Assembly: GCF_958304185.1 (NCBI RefSeq)
Contig: NZ_OY284433.1
Coordinates: 930,001-994,000 of the forward strand
From: an uncultured Erythrobacter sp.
Lineage (GTDB): Bacteria; Pseudomonadota; Alphaproteobacteria; Sphingomonadales; Sphingomonadaceae
Direction: 5' to 3'
DNA length: 64,000 nucleotides
Both the position numbers and the translations under genes were made by a program. Positions 28,341 to 37,340 of this stretch are shown here, in pieces (the stretch's first letter is position 1; every line of letters starts with the position of its first letter). Under the pieces are notes generated by a model. The model was not told where the DNA came from, ran no database searches, and was given only the letters and a program-made list of their open reading frames with translations.

Positions 28341-29630
28341 TCAATCCACAAATGGATCGCGCATCAGGATCGTGTCGTCGCGCTCGGGGCTGGTCGAGAC
28401 CAGCGCGACGGGGCATTCGATCAGTTCCTGGATGCGCTGGATATACTTGATCGCATTCGCTGGAAGATCGGCATAGGATCGCGCGCCAGCGGTGCTTTCA
28501 TGCCAGCCGGGCATATCTTCATAGATCGGCTCGCACGCAGCCTGATCAGCGGCGTGGCTGGGGAGGTAGTCGTAAACCTTCCCGTGCAGGCGGTAACCCG
28601 TGCAGATGCTCACCCGGTCCAACCCGTCGAGCACGTCGATCTTGGTGAGCGCGATGCCGGTGACGCCGCTGATCGCGCAGGACTGGCGCACCAGCACGGC
28701 ATCGAACCAGCCGACGCGGCGCTTGCGGCCAGTGACGGTGCCGAATTCATGGCCGCGCTCGCCGAGCCGCTGGCCGATGTCGTCCTCCAGTTCCGTCGGG
28801 AACGGGCCGGAACCGACGCGGGTGGTATAGGCCTTGACGATGCCGAGCACAAAGCCGGTCGAATTGGGGCCAAGGCCGGAACCCGATGCCGCCGTGCCGC
28901 TGACCGTGTTCGACGAGGTGACGAAGGGATAGGTCCCGTGATCGACATCGAGCAGCACGCCCTGCGCGCCTTCGAACAGGATCTTCGCGCCCGCGCGGCG
29001 CACCTTCTTCAACCGCTTCCACACCGGTTGCGCAAATTTCAGCACGAAGGGCGCGATTTCGCGCAGTTCTTCGAGCAGCGCGGCGCGGTCCACCGGGGGC
29101 TGGCCGAAGCCCGCCCGCAGCGCGTCGTGGTGGGCGCACAGCCGATCAAGCTGCGGCTCGAGGCTTTCAAGATGCGCCAGATCGCACACGCGGATCGCCC
29201 GCCTGCCGACCTTATCCTCGTAAGCCGGGCCGATGCCGCGTCCAGTGGTGCCGATCTTGCCTTTGCCCGCCGCGGTCTCGCGCAGGCCATCCAGATCGCG
29301 GTGGAGCGGCAGAATCAGCGGGCAGTTGTCGGCAATCGCGAGGTTCTCGTCCGTGATCGAAACGCCCTGCCCTTCGACCTTGGCGACCTCGTCACGCAAG
29401 GCCCAAGGATCAAGCACCACGCCATTGCCGATCACCGATAGCGTGCCCGACACGATGCCCGAAGGCAGCAGGCTGAGCTTGTAGGTCTTGCCGTCGATCA
29501 CCAGCGTGTGGCCGGCATTGTGCCCGCCCTGGAAGCGCACCACCACATCGGCGCGGCTGGCGAGCCAGTCGACAATCTTGCCCTTGCCCTCATCGCCCCA
29601 CTGGGCGCCGATCACGGTGACGTTGGCCAT
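28341..29630 (-). CDS. purA: Adenylosuccinate synthetase
   Basis: 429 residues. First step from IMP to AMP: IMP, aspartate and GTP give adenylosuccinate. [14 protein letters not shown] (catalytic Asp13), GGHNAGHT (His41) and [15 protein letters not shown] match the family, as does the length. It is on the minus strand with hisZ/serA/serC further upstream, as in related genomes, but an esterase and a RidA-like gene lie between. Confidence 0.97.
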   Translation of the reverse strand: MANVTVIGAQWGDEGKGKIVDWLASRADVVVRFQGGHNAGHTLVIDGKTYKLSLLPSGIVSGTLSVIGNGVVLDPWALRDEVAKVEGQGVSITDENLAIADNCPLILPLHRDLDGLRETAAGKGKIGTTGRGIGPAYEDKVGRRAIRVCDLAHLESLEPQLDRLCAHHDALRAGFGQPPVDRAALLEELREIAPFVLKFAQPVWKRLKKVRRAGAKILFEGAQGVLLDVDHGTYPFVTSSNTVSGTAASGSGLGPNSTGFVLGIVKAYTTRVGSGPFPTELEDDIGQRLGERGHEFGTVTGRKRRVGWFDAVLVRQSCAISGVTGIALTKIDVLDGLDRVSICTGYRLHGKVYDYLPSHAADQAACEPIYEDMPGWHESTAGARSYADLPANAIKYIQRIQELIECPVALVSTSPERDDTILMRDPFVD

Positions 29631-29771
29631 GTGTATCCTTGTAAACTGGTGGCGAGAAAAGCCGCGCGGGGCCTAGGCGTTTGGGGCGGGAGTGGCAAGG
29701 GTCGGGGCCGGGCGCGAAGGGTTTTGCGGGCGGCGTCGTTGAGCGGACGACAATTCACGAGGATATTGCCC

Positions 29772-30827
29772 ATGAACACCCCAGCCAAAGCCCTGATCGC
29801 CGCCGCCGCTGTTGCGGTGCTCGCCAGCCCGATCCTCGCCCAGCAGCGGCGCGGAGGCGAGCGGATCGCGGGCGAATGCCGCGCCGAGATCGCTGCCCTG
29901 TGCGGGAGCGATCGGAGCCAGATGCGCAGCTGTCTGCGCGAAAAATATGCCGAGCTGTCGGACGGTTGCCAGTCGGAGCTGCGCGCGCGGATGGAAGCGC
30001 GTGGCGGAGAGCAGGGTAAGCGCGGTGGGGGCGCGGCGGCTCAGGCGCTCGCGCCGCAGACGCTGGCCTATGGCAGCGATGCGCTTCAGGGGCTTGACCT
30101 ATGGGTGCCCGAAGGCGCCAGGCCCGCGCCGCTGGTGCTGTTCGTTCACGGCGGCGGGTGGAAGCGCGGATCCAAGAGCAACGCGGTGGGCCGCGCGCTG
30201 CCGGGACACATGCTGGCGCAGGGCTATGCCTTTGCCTCGATCGACTATCGGCTGGTTCCGGCTGCCACGGTGGAGGAGCAGGCGGCGGATGTCGCCGCCG
30301 CGCTCGCCTATCTGCTGAAGCGCGCGGACGCGCTCGGCATTGATCGCAGCCGCGTGGTGCTGACCGGCCATAGCGCGGGCGCGCATCTTGTGGCGCTGGT
30401 AGGGACGGACGAGCGCTATCTGCGCGCCGTCGGCCTCAGCTTTGCCGATATCGACGGGGTGATGCCCAATGACGGCGCGGCCTATGACGTGGAGAAACAG
30501 GTCGCGCAGGCCGGGCGGTTCATGGCTGGCACGTACAAGGAGGCGTTCGGCACCGATCCCGCGCGCCAGCGGGCACTCTCCCCCACCGCCCATGCATCCG
30601 CGCCCAATGCGCCTGCATTCTTGCTGATCCACGTCCAGCGCGAGGATGGCGTGGCGCAGAACACAGCGCTCGCCGAAGCCCTGGGGCGCGCTGGCACGGC
30701 GGTAGAGGTGGGCAGCTTCCCCGGCGAAGGGTTGCGCGGTCACATGGAGATCAACCGCAAGCTGGGCGAGCCGGACTATCCGGCCACCCCGGTGATGGTT
30801 GCGTGGCTGAAAAAGGTGCTGGGGTAA
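29772..30827 (+). CDS. Exported alpha/beta hydrolase with N-terminal Cys-rich domain
   Basis: 351 residues. A Sec signal (1-23, ending ILA-QQ) is followed by a small four-cysteine helical segment (Cys36, 44, 54, 66; CRAEIAALCG, then CLREKYAELSDGC) like the GLG1-type cysteine-rich repeat. The esterase domain has HGGGW (126-130, oxyanion hole) and GHSAG (199-203, nucleophile Ser). The late Asp and His are plausible (QREDGV; GHMEIN). It is probably a periplasmic esterase; the Cys-rich domain is an unusual addition. The start is ATG 29772, with GAGG upstream. Confidence 0.82.
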   Translation: MNTPAKALIAAAAVAVLASPILAQQRRGGERIAGECRAEIAALCGSDRSQMRSCLREKYAELSDGCQSELRARMEARGGEQGKRGGGAAAQALAPQTLAYGSDALQGLDLWVPEGARPAPLVLFVHGGGWKRGSKSNAVGRALPGHMLAQGYAFASIDYRLVPAATVEEQAADVAAALAYLLKRADALGIDRSRVVLTGHSAGAHLVALVGTDERYLRAVGLSFADIDGVMPNDGAAYDVEKQVAQAGRFMAGTYKEAFGTDPARQRALSPTAHASAPNAPAFLLIHVQREDGVAQNTALAEALGRAGTAVEVGSFPGEGLRGHMEINRKLGEPDYPATPVMVAWLKKVLG

Positions 30828-30840
30828 GGACCTCCCCCAC

Positions 30841-30867
30841 CCCATCCCGGGCTTGACCCGGGATGGG
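30841..30867. repeat. Perfect REP-type hairpin after the esterase gene
   Basis: CCCATCCCGGG-CTTGA-CCCGGGATGGG: an 11-bp perfect stem, between convergent genes, 13 bases after the esterase stop. The same family as the hairpins at 32414-32489. Confidence 0.75.
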
Positions 30868-30885
30868 GATTGGGAACGGGCCAGC

Positions 30886-31275
30886 TTACGCCGCCGCGAT
30901 CACGTCGATTTCGACCATCAGCTCGGGCAAGGCGAGACTGCGCACTTCAACCGTCGTGTCTGCCGGATAGGGCGGCGTGAACCAGCGTTGCCGCGCTTCG
31001 ACGATCTTGGGGAAGTTCGCCATGTCGGTGAGGTAGATTGTGACCTTGACCACCTTGGACAGATCGCTCCCACCCGCCGCCAGCACGCGCTCGATATTGG
31101 CGAAGGTCTGCGCCAGCTGCGCGTCGAAATCGCCTGTCCCTAAGATGCTGCCATCCGCGCCAATGCTCGCCTGCCCGGACAGGAACAGCAGACCGCCGAC
31201 CTGCCACGCGGGCGAGAAGCAATAGGCCGCGAGGGGATCATTTTCGAGCGTGATGGCCTTGGGCGCGTCGGTCAT
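30886..31275 (-). CDS. RidA-family protein lacking the catalytic arginine
   Basis: 129 residues. The fold motifs match RidA/YjgF (GGLLFLSGQASIGADG, then VKVTIYLTDMANFPK and VEIDVIA). Where active RidA enamine deaminases have PAR-S/T, this protein reads ADTT (105-108), so the arginine that binds the 2-aminoacrylate carboxylate is replaced. It may belong to a Rid subfamily with another role. Its ATG overlaps the hisZ stop (TGATG), implying coupling. Confidence 0.85.
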   Translation of the reverse strand: MTDAPKAITLENDPLAAYCFSPAWQVGGLLFLSGQASIGADGSILGTGDFDAQLAQTFANIERVLAAGGSDLSKVVKVTIYLTDMANFPKIVEARQRWFTPPYPADTTVEVRSLALPELMVEIDVIAAA

Positions 31276-32399
31276 CACGGCTGCCCCAGTTGGGCGGGGC
31301 CAATGGCTGTGAGGATGTAGCCGCAGCCCAGTGCGCGTGCGTCCTCACCCTCGGCCAGCTGCGCCCGCGTGCGCCAGCCTTCTGACCGCAGGCTCGCCGC
31401 CGCCGCCCGGTCATGGCCGAGCGGGAGGTAGCAGGTGCGCGCCGCCTCGGGCTGAGGGGCTGCGTCGGCCAGGCGGTCGAGATAGAGCGTGAAGCCCGTT
31501 GCCGGCTCGTCACTGCCCGCGATGCGGTAGGTGCCGCCGCGCCCGGCCGCGCGGCGCAGGCCTTCGGCATACAAGGTGAAGCCGAACCATGTCTGATATT
31601 CGAACCCGTGCCGCTCGGTCGGGTCGAGCGTAATGCGCGCGGCGTGGCCGATATGGGCCGCGATCTGCTCCAGCCCGTCGAGCCGCGATTTCAGCGCCCC
31701 GCCCGCATCGACTTCGCGCAGCGCGGCCAGCGCCTGATCGAACGGCCCGGTGGCATAGAGCAGCGGCAGATAGGCCGCGCCGCCCGCTGCCTTCAACCCA
31801 CCTGCATCCTTGGTGTCGAGTTCGCGGCGCACCGCTTCGATCTGGTCGTCGGACAGCGGGAAGGCCTTGGCCGACAGCGTATCGACGAGGTCGGGCAGCG
31901 TGAAATCGACCGAAATGCCGGTCAGCCCCGCCGCGGTCAGCGCCTCAATCGCGAGCATCACCGCTTCGCTTGCGGCTGCGACCGAATCCGACCCGATCAG
32001 TTCAGCGCCCAATTGCAGACGCTCGCGCGCGGGATCGAGCTGGCTCGCCTTGATCACCACGGTGTCGCCGCAATAGGCGAGGCGCAGCGGGCGCGCGGCA
32101 GTATTGAGGCTGGTGGCGGCGATCCGTCCGACCTGCGGGGTCATGTCCGAGCGCAGCGCGAGGGTGCGCAGGCTCGCCGGATCGACAAAGCGGAACATCG
32201 CCCGCGCCTCGCCCGCGACGGCCCCGGCCATGCGGCCCGCGAGCGACGCTTCGAATTCGAGCAGCGGCGGTCGCACCCGGTCATAGCCATGCGCGTCCAA
32301 CACATCGAGGCAAGCGCGCATCATCGCCGTGATCCGCGCCGCTTCGAGCGGCAGGCGGTCTTCGAGGCCTTCGGGAAGGAGGTCGTTGGGTTGGGTCAT
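31275..32399 (-). CDS. hisZ: ATP phosphoribosyltransferase regulatory subunit
   Basis: 374 residues. HisZ is a histidyl-tRNA-synthetase-like protein that activates the short HisG in histidine synthesis. It has the class II motifs (FRFVDPASLRTLALRSDMTPQ, then LQLGAELIGSDS) but lacks an anticodon-binding domain. No hisG is in the window. The start is ATG 32399; a GTG three codons earlier is possible. It lies downstream of serA on the same strand, past two hairpin repeats. Confidence 0.9.
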   Translation of the reverse strand: MTQPNDLLPEGLEDRLPLEAARITAMMRACLDVLDAHGYDRVRPPLLEFEASLAGRMAGAVAGEARAMFRFVDPASLRTLALRSDMTPQVGRIAATSLNTAARPLRLAYCGDTVVIKASQLDPARERLQLGAELIGSDSVAAASEAVMLAIEALTAAGLTGISVDFTLPDLVDTLSAKAFPLSDDQIEAVRRELDTKDAGGLKAAGGAAYLPLLYATGPFDQALAALREVDAGGALKSRLDGLEQIAAHIGHAARITLDPTERHGFEYQTWFGFTLYAEGLRRAAGRGGTYRIAGSDEPATGFTLYLDRLADAAPQPEAARTCYLPLGHDRAAAASLRSEGWRTRAQLAEGEDARALGCGYILTAIGPAQLGQP

Positions 32400-32413
32400 G
32401 TCACTCACACGTC

Positions 32414-32489
32414 ATCCCGGACTTGATCCGGGATCGCTATCGTCCGGCACCCGACTGAGCCGACAGCGGCCCCGGGTCAAGCCCGGGGC
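32414..32489. repeat. Pair of REP-type hairpins between serA and hisZ
   Basis: ATCCCGG-ACTTGAT-CCGGGAT (32414-32434) and GCCCCGGG-TCAAG-CCCGGGGC (32469-32489), facing each other in the 103-base gap. They share the CTTGA/TCAAG loop with the repeat at 30841. Confidence 0.75.
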
Positions 32490-32502
32490 GACGCCATCAT
32501 TC

Positions 32503-34089
32503 TTAAAACGCCAAAGCCTTGACCAGCTTCACGCCTTCGACCTTCTCGGCCTCGGCGATCACCTCAGGCGTCAGGGCTTCGTCGAGGCTCAAGAGCAGCA
32601 CCGCTTCCCCACCCGCTTCGCGGCGGCCGAGGTTGAAGGTGCCGATATTGATCCCGCGCGCACCCAGCAGTGTGCCGATCCGGCCAATGAAGCCCGGCTT
32701 ATCGTCATTGACGATGTAGAGCATGTGGCCCGACAGTTCCGCCTCGATCCCGATGCCGAAGATTTCGACCAGACGCGGCGATTCCGTCCCGAACAGCGTG
32801 CCCGCGACCGAACGCGGTCCCTGCGCGGTTTCCACCGTCACCCGCACCAGCGTGTTGAACGCACCGTCGCGGTCATGGCGGATTTCGCTCACATCAAGCC
32901 CGCGCTCTTTCGCCAGGAACGGCGCGTTGACCATATTCACCGTGTCGGAATAGCGGCGCATGAAGCCCGACAGGACGGCGGCGGTGATCGGCTTGCCGTT
33001 GAGGTCAGCCGCCGCGCCTTCACGCTCGATGCTGATGTGGGTGAGGTTGCCGTGCGCCAGCTGGCCGACAAGGCTGCCGAGCTTTTCGGCGAGCGACATA
33101 TAGGGGCGCAGCTTGGGCGCTTCCTCGGCCGAGAGCGACGGCACGTTCAGCGCATTGGTGACGCCGCCATTGACGAGGTAATCGGCGAGCTGCTCGGCCA
33201 CTTGCAGCGCGACATTGACCTGCGCTTCGGTGGTCGAAGCGCCAAGGTGCGGCGTGCAGATGAAGTTCGGCGCACCAAACAGCGGGTGATCGGCAGCGGG
33301 CGGCTCGGTCTCGAACACGTCGAGCGCCGCGCCTGCCACCTGGCCGCTTTCGAGGCAGTCCTTCAATGCCGCCTCGTCGATCAACCCGCCGCGGGCGCAG
33401 TTGATGATGCGGATGCCCTTCTTGGCATTCTCCAGCCGTTCGCGGCTGAGGATGTTGCGGGTTTCCTCGGTCAGCGGGGTGTGCAGCGTGACGAAATCGG
33501 CGCGGCTCAAGAGCGTGTCGAGATCGACCTTTTCGACGCCCATTTCGACCGCGCGTTCCTCGGTCAGGAAGGGGTCATAGGCGATCACCTTCATCTTGAG
33601 GCCGAGCGCGCGGGTGGCGACGATCGAGCCGATATTGCCCGCACCGATCAGGCCAAGGGTCTTGGCCGTGAGTTCGACGCCCATGAACCCGCTTTTCGGC
33701 CACTTGCCCGCCTGCGTCTGCGCATTGGCTTCCGGGATCTGCCGCGCGAGCGCGAACATCAGCGCGATGGCGTGTTCGGCGGTGGTGATCGAGTTGCCGA
33801 ACGGGGTGTTCATCACCACCACGCCCTTGGACGAGGCATAGGGGATGTCGACGTTATCGACACCAATCCCGGCGCGGCCGATGACCTTGAGGTTGGTCGC
33901 GGCATCGAGGATCGCCTTGGTCACCTTGGTCGAGGAGCGGATGGCGAGGCCATCATACTCGCCGATGCGGGCGATCAATTGCTCAGGCGTTTCACCGGTG
34001 ATGACATCAACATCGCAGCCGCGCTCTTCGAAAATGCGCGCGGCGTTGGGGTCCATCTTGTCGGAAATGAGAACTTTGGGACGGGTCAT
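32503..34089 (-). CDS. serA: D-3-phosphoglycerate dehydrogenase
   Basis: 528 residues. First step of serine synthesis. Long form: catalytic/NAD domain with GRAGIGVDNVD, LGLIGAGNIG, CARGGLIDE and HLGASTTEAQ, then an intervening domain and a C-terminal ACT domain (about 455-528; VNDDKPGFIGRIGTLLG). ACT domains in this enzyme usually sense serine. The start is ATG 34089 behind GGGAAGA. It follows serC on the same strand across a repeat-filled gap. Confidence 0.96.
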   Translation of the reverse strand: MTRPKVLISDKMDPNAARIFEERGCDVDVITGETPEQLIARIGEYDGLAIRSSTKVTKAILDAATNLKVIGRAGIGVDNVDIPYASSKGVVVMNTPFGNSITTAEHAIALMFALARQIPEANAQTQAGKWPKSGFMGVELTAKTLGLIGAGNIGSIVATRALGLKMKVIAYDPFLTEERAVEMGVEKVDLDTLLSRADFVTLHTPLTEETRNILSRERLENAKKGIRIINCARGGLIDEAALKDCLESGQVAGAALDVFETEPPAADHPLFGAPNFICTPHLGASTTEAQVNVALQVAEQLADYLVNGGVTNALNVPSLSAEEAPKLRPYMSLAEKLGSLVGQLAHGNLTHISIEREGAAADLNGKPITAAVLSGFMRRYSDTVNMVNAPFLAKERGLDVSEIRHDRDGAFNTLVRVTVETAQGPRSVAGTLFGTESPRLVEIFGIGIEAELSGHMLYIVNDDKPGFIGRIGTLLGARGINIGTFNLGRREAGGEAVLLLSLDEALTPEVIAEAEKVEGVKLVKALAF

Positions 34090-34111
34090 GTTGGTCTTCC
34101 CTGAATTCGTC

Positions 34112-34193
34112 ATGCTGAACTTGTTTCAGCATCCATCGAGCCTCCGAAAGCGGAGCTCGATGGGGAGAAATGGACCCTGAAACAAGTTCAGGG
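34112..34193. repeat. Composite palindromic repeat between serC and serA
   Basis: Three nested parts: hairpin ATGCTGAA-CTTGT-TTCAGCAT (34112-34132), a middle inverted repeat CATCGAGC...GCTCGATG (34134-34162) and hairpin CCCTGAA-ACAAG-TTCAGGG (34175-34193). The two outer hairpins are inverse relatives (CTTGT and ACAAG loops), giving a BIME-like unit. Confidence 0.75.
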
Positions 34194-34224
34194 TGACGGG
34201 ATAAATAAGCGGAAACGGCGAAAA

Positions 34225-35403
34225 TCAGCCGTTCTTGACCTTCTCGTAGGCCCATTCGATCCACGGCAGCAGGCGCTTCAGGTCCTCCTGCTCGACGGTC
34301 GAGCCGCACCAGATGCGCAAGGACGGCGGCGCGTCGCGGTAGCCGTTGAAGTCGAAGCCGACATTGCGTTCTTCGAGCAGCTTGACGATCTTCTTGGGCA
34401 CGCCAGCCTTGTCGTCATCCGATAGCGCGTCGTACCATTCGCCCTGGAACACCATGCAGACGCCGGTGTTGGTCTGCTGCGCCGGATCGGATGCCATATT
34501 CCGCAGCCACGGGGTGGCCTCGATCCAATCTTTGACGATGCCCGCATTGGCATTGGCCCGCTCGACCAGCGCCTTGCGCCCACCGATGCTCTTGGCCCAT
34601 TCCAGCGCCGCGATGTAATCTTCGGTCGCCAGCATCGAAGGCGTGTTGATCGTCTCACCAGCGAAGATGCCGAGATTGATCTTGTTGCCCTTCTTCATGC
34701 GGAACAGCTTGGGCATCGGCCACGGCGGATCGTAGCTTTCGATGCGCGCGACCGCCTTCGGGCTGAGGATCAGCATCCCGTGCTGCGCTTCGCTGCCCAT
34801 TACCTTCTGCCACGAATAGGTGGTCGCATCGAGTTTCGACCAGTCCATTTCCTGCGCGAAGATCGCGCTGGTGGCGTCGTTGATGGTAATGCCCTCGCGG
34901 CCCGGCTCCAACCAGTCGGTGTTCGGGATCATGGCGCCAGAGGTCGTGCCGTTCCAGGTGAACACCACGTCATTGCGCTGCGGGATGGTGGTGAGATCGG
35001 GAATCTCGCCATAATCGGCGGTGAGGACTTGCAGGTTGGGCAGCTTCAGTTGCTTCACCGCGTCCTGAATCCAGATATTGCCAAAGCTTTCCCACGCCGC
35101 GACCGTGACCGGACGCGCGGGATCGAGCATCGCCCACATCGCGGCTTCAATCGCCCCGGTGTCAGACGCGGGCATGATGCCGATCAGGTAATCATCGGGG
35201 ATGCCGAGCAATTCGCGCGACAGGTCAATCGCGTACTTCAGACGCGCCTTGCCCAGCGCCGAACGGTGCGAGCGGCCGAGAACTTCGGTTTTGAGGGTGT
35301 CCAGCGACCAGCCGGGGAATTTCGCAGTCGGGCCCGAGGAAAAGAACGGGCGTTCAGGCTTAAGCGTCGGCTCGTGTGCGAGCCCGCGTGCATACTCAGT
35401 CAT
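34225..35403 (-). CDS. serC: Phosphoserine aminotransferase
   Basis: 392 residues. Second step of serine synthesis, also used in vitamin B6 synthesis; PLP-dependent. GIMPASDTGAIEAAMW, FTWNGTTSGAMIPN and the PLP-lysine region DATTYSWQKVMGSEAQHG fit the alphaproteobacterial type. The start is ATG 35403 behind GGAGAGAATAC. This ribosome site lies within a hairpin (35409-35424), so translation may be controlled by the leader. Confidence 0.95.
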   Translation of the reverse strand: MTEYARGLAHEPTLKPERPFFSSGPTAKFPGWSLDTLKTEVLGRSHRSALGKARLKYAIDLSRELLGIPDDYLIGIMPASDTGAIEAAMWAMLDPARPVTVAAWESFGNIWIQDAVKQLKLPNLQVLTADYGEIPDLTTIPQRNDVVFTWNGTTSGAMIPNTDWLEPGREGITINDATSAIFAQEMDWSKLDATTYSWQKVMGSEAQHGMLILSPKAVARIESYDPPWPMPKLFRMKKGNKINLGIFAGETINTPSMLATEDYIAALEWAKSIGGRKALVERANANAGIVKDWIEATPWLRNMASDPAQQTNTGVCMVFQGEWYDALSDDDKAGVPKKIVKLLEERNVGFDFNGYRDAPPSLRIWCGSTVEQEDLKRLLPWIEWAYEKVKNG

Positions 35404-35480
35404 GTATTCTCTCCTTGCAGAGAGCTCGCGCGGCGTTGGGACCGCGTGGCCCGTGGGCGGCTTTAGGGGCCGCCAGCGAG
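35404..35480 (-). promoter_or_regulatory. Structured serC leader, possible serC RNA motif
   Basis: Read on the minus strand, three hairpins precede serC: GGCGGC/GCCGCC (35469-35474 with 35456-35461), CGCGG/CCGCG (35442-35446 with 35429-35433) and CTCTC/GAGAG (35420-35424 with 35409-35413). The last hairpin buries the GGAGAG ribosome site. Alphaproteobacteria are known to carry a conserved serC RNA motif at this place; this is a candidate by position and structure, and I have not matched its consensus. Confidence 0.5.
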
Positions 35481-35616
35481 GAGTCAATCACGAAAGGGGG
35501 CGGCGAGCGATTTGATCCCTCCCCGTCCTGAAAGGATGGGAAGGTGGCGCGCGCTGACCGAAAGCCTCACGCTTCCCCTCGCCAAGCGCTGCAAATCTTA
35601 CTAATCAGGCTGTTCC

Positions 35617-36807
35617 ATGGACATTTCCGATCTGCGCATTGCCCTGTTCAGCGGCAACTACAACTACACCCGCGACGGGGCGAATCAGGCGCTGAACCGT
35701 CTGGTCGGCTCGCTGCTGGCCAAGGGCGCCAAGGTGCGCGTCTATTCGCCCAAGGTCGCCAATCCCGATTTTCCGGCGACGGGTGATCTGGTCGGCCTGC
35801 CCAATGTGCCGATGCCAGTGAAGGGGCGCGGCGAATACCGGATGCCGACCCATCTGGGCGCTGAGGTGAAGCGTGACCTTGCCGAGTTCGGGCCGAACAT
35901 CGTCCACCTGTCCTCGCCCGATCCCGCCGCGCATAATGCGCTCCGCTGGGCGCGCGCGCATGGTATTCCGGTGCTGGCCAGCGTCCACACCCGGTTTGAG
36001 ACCTATCCGCGTTATTACAACATGGCCTTCCTAGAACCGTTGATCGTCAAGGGCCTGCGCCGGTTCTACCATCGCTGCGATGCGCTGGTGGCGCCGTCGC
36101 AGTCGATGATCGACGAATTGCTGGCAATGGGAATGCACACCCGCATCGGGCTGTGGAGCCGGGGGGTGGATCGCACGATCTTCTCCTCCGCCCGCCGCGA
36201 TCCCGAATGGCGCCGCAGTCTCGGCCTGGCCGACGATGACGTCGCCATCGTGTTTCTCGGGCGGCTGGTGATGGAGAAAGGCCTCGATGTCTTCGCAGAA
36301 ACCATCGTGCGCCTGCGCGCCGCGGGCGCGCCGCACAAGGTGCTGGTGATCGGCGACGGCCCGGCACGCGGCTGGTTCGAAGCGAACTTGCCCGGCGCGA
36401 TCTTTGCCGGGTTCAAGACTGGCGATGCTTTGGGACAGGCGCTCGCCAGCGGGGACGTGTTCTTCAACCCCAGCGTCACCGAGACGTTCGGGAATGTCAC
36501 GCTGGAAGCGATGGCGAGCGGGCTTCCCGTGGTTGCCGCCGGGGCCACCGGCAGTGCCAGTCTGGTCGCCGATGGCGTCACCGGCCGCCTCGTCGCGCCG
36601 TCAGGTGCCAAGGACAGCGATGCCGCCGCCTTTGCCGCCGCCCTCGCTCCCTATTGCACCGATCCGGCACTGCGGATCGCGCACGGTGCGGCGGGCGAAA
36701 CGCGGGCCTGCGAATATAGCTGGGAGGCAATCAATCAGGTCGTCGCCGACACTTATGTCCGGCTGGTCGAGGAACGCCGCGCGGGGCAGGTAGCGCGGGC
36801 CGCCTGA
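35617..36807 (+). CDS. Glycosyltransferase family 4 (GT-B) protein
   Basis: 396 residues. The N-terminal domain starts RIALFSGNYNYTRDGANQAL. The C-terminal domain has the retaining GT4 motif ETFGNVTLEAMASG with its two glutamates, and FLGRLVMEKGLD. It resembles the mannosyl/glucosyl transferases that build glycolipids in alphaproteobacteria. Donor and acceptor cannot be read from sequence. It is divergent from serC. Confidence 0.88.
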   Translation: MDISDLRIALFSGNYNYTRDGANQALNRLVGSLLAKGAKVRVYSPKVANPDFPATGDLVGLPNVPMPVKGRGEYRMPTHLGAEVKRDLAEFGPNIVHLSSPDPAAHNALRWARAHGIPVLASVHTRFETYPRYYNMAFLEPLIVKGLRRFYHRCDALVAPSQSMIDELLAMGMHTRIGLWSRGVDRTIFSSARRDPEWRRSLGLADDDVAIVFLGRLVMEKGLDVFAETIVRLRAAGAPHKVLVIGDGPARGWFEANLPGAIFAGFKTGDALGQALASGDVFFNPSVTETFGNVTLEAMASGLPVVAAGATGSASLVADGVTGRLVAPSGAKDSDAAAFAAALAPYCTDPALRIAHGAAGETRACEYSWEAINQVVADTYVRLVEERRAGQVARAA

Positions 36808-36820
36808 TTAGCGCGCGGGG

Positions 36821-37255
36821 TTACTTGAGCACTCCGGCAGCCGCCATCCGGCGCACGTACAGCAGCAGCGAAAGCGTCACCGCCCAGATCGCGATGTCGA
36901 GCGCAGGCGCTTCCATCGCGGCGGGCACTTCGATCAGGCCGTAGTTGTAAACCGTCGTCCCGACGAGGCCGATGGTCGCCGCCACCATCGCCGGGACCGC
37001 AAAGCGCGACCGCAGCAGTAACAGCACCGATCCGGCAAATGCCGCCCACACGCCAAGCGCCCAGAAGGCGCTGGCCCAGGCGGGATAGGCATTCATGAAA
37101 GCGATCTGATCCGCCGTCATCCCGGCTTCGGCGAGCATATCGAGCTTGGTCATGGTGTAGCTGATTACACCCATCGCATTGAACAGCAGCGACAATCCGC
37201 CAATCAGCCACAGATGCCACGGTGCCTTGGCCGCGCCGAGTGTCGTATCGTTCAT
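36821..37255 (-). CDS. Small membrane protein with four predicted helices
   Basis: 144 residues. Hydrophobic segments at about 13-34, 58-80, 86-108 and 118-137, and no recognised catalytic motif. A conserved sphingomonad membrane protein of unknown role is the most that can be said. It is convergent with the glycosyltransferase gene and lies downstream of the PadR regulator gene on the same strand, 85 bases away. Confidence 0.7.
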   Translation of the reverse strand: MNDTTLGAAKAPWHLWLIGGLSLLFNAMGVISYTMTKLDMLAEAGMTADQIAFMNAYPAWASAFWALGVWAAFAGSVLLLLRSRFAVPAMVAATIGLVGTTVYNYGLIEVPAAMEAPALDIAIWAVTLSLLLYVRRMAAAGVLK

Positions 37256-37340
37256 GGGTGCCCCTCCCCCGTCCGGCGCGACCCGGTCGGGGGAGAGTGT
37301 ATTCCTGACTTACTTTAATCGCAATCGCGGCTCCGCAAGC

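Noticed and set aside
32329-34104. Long plus-strand frame opposite serA
   Set aside because: Antisense shadow of a clear serA gene; it has no recognisable motifs.
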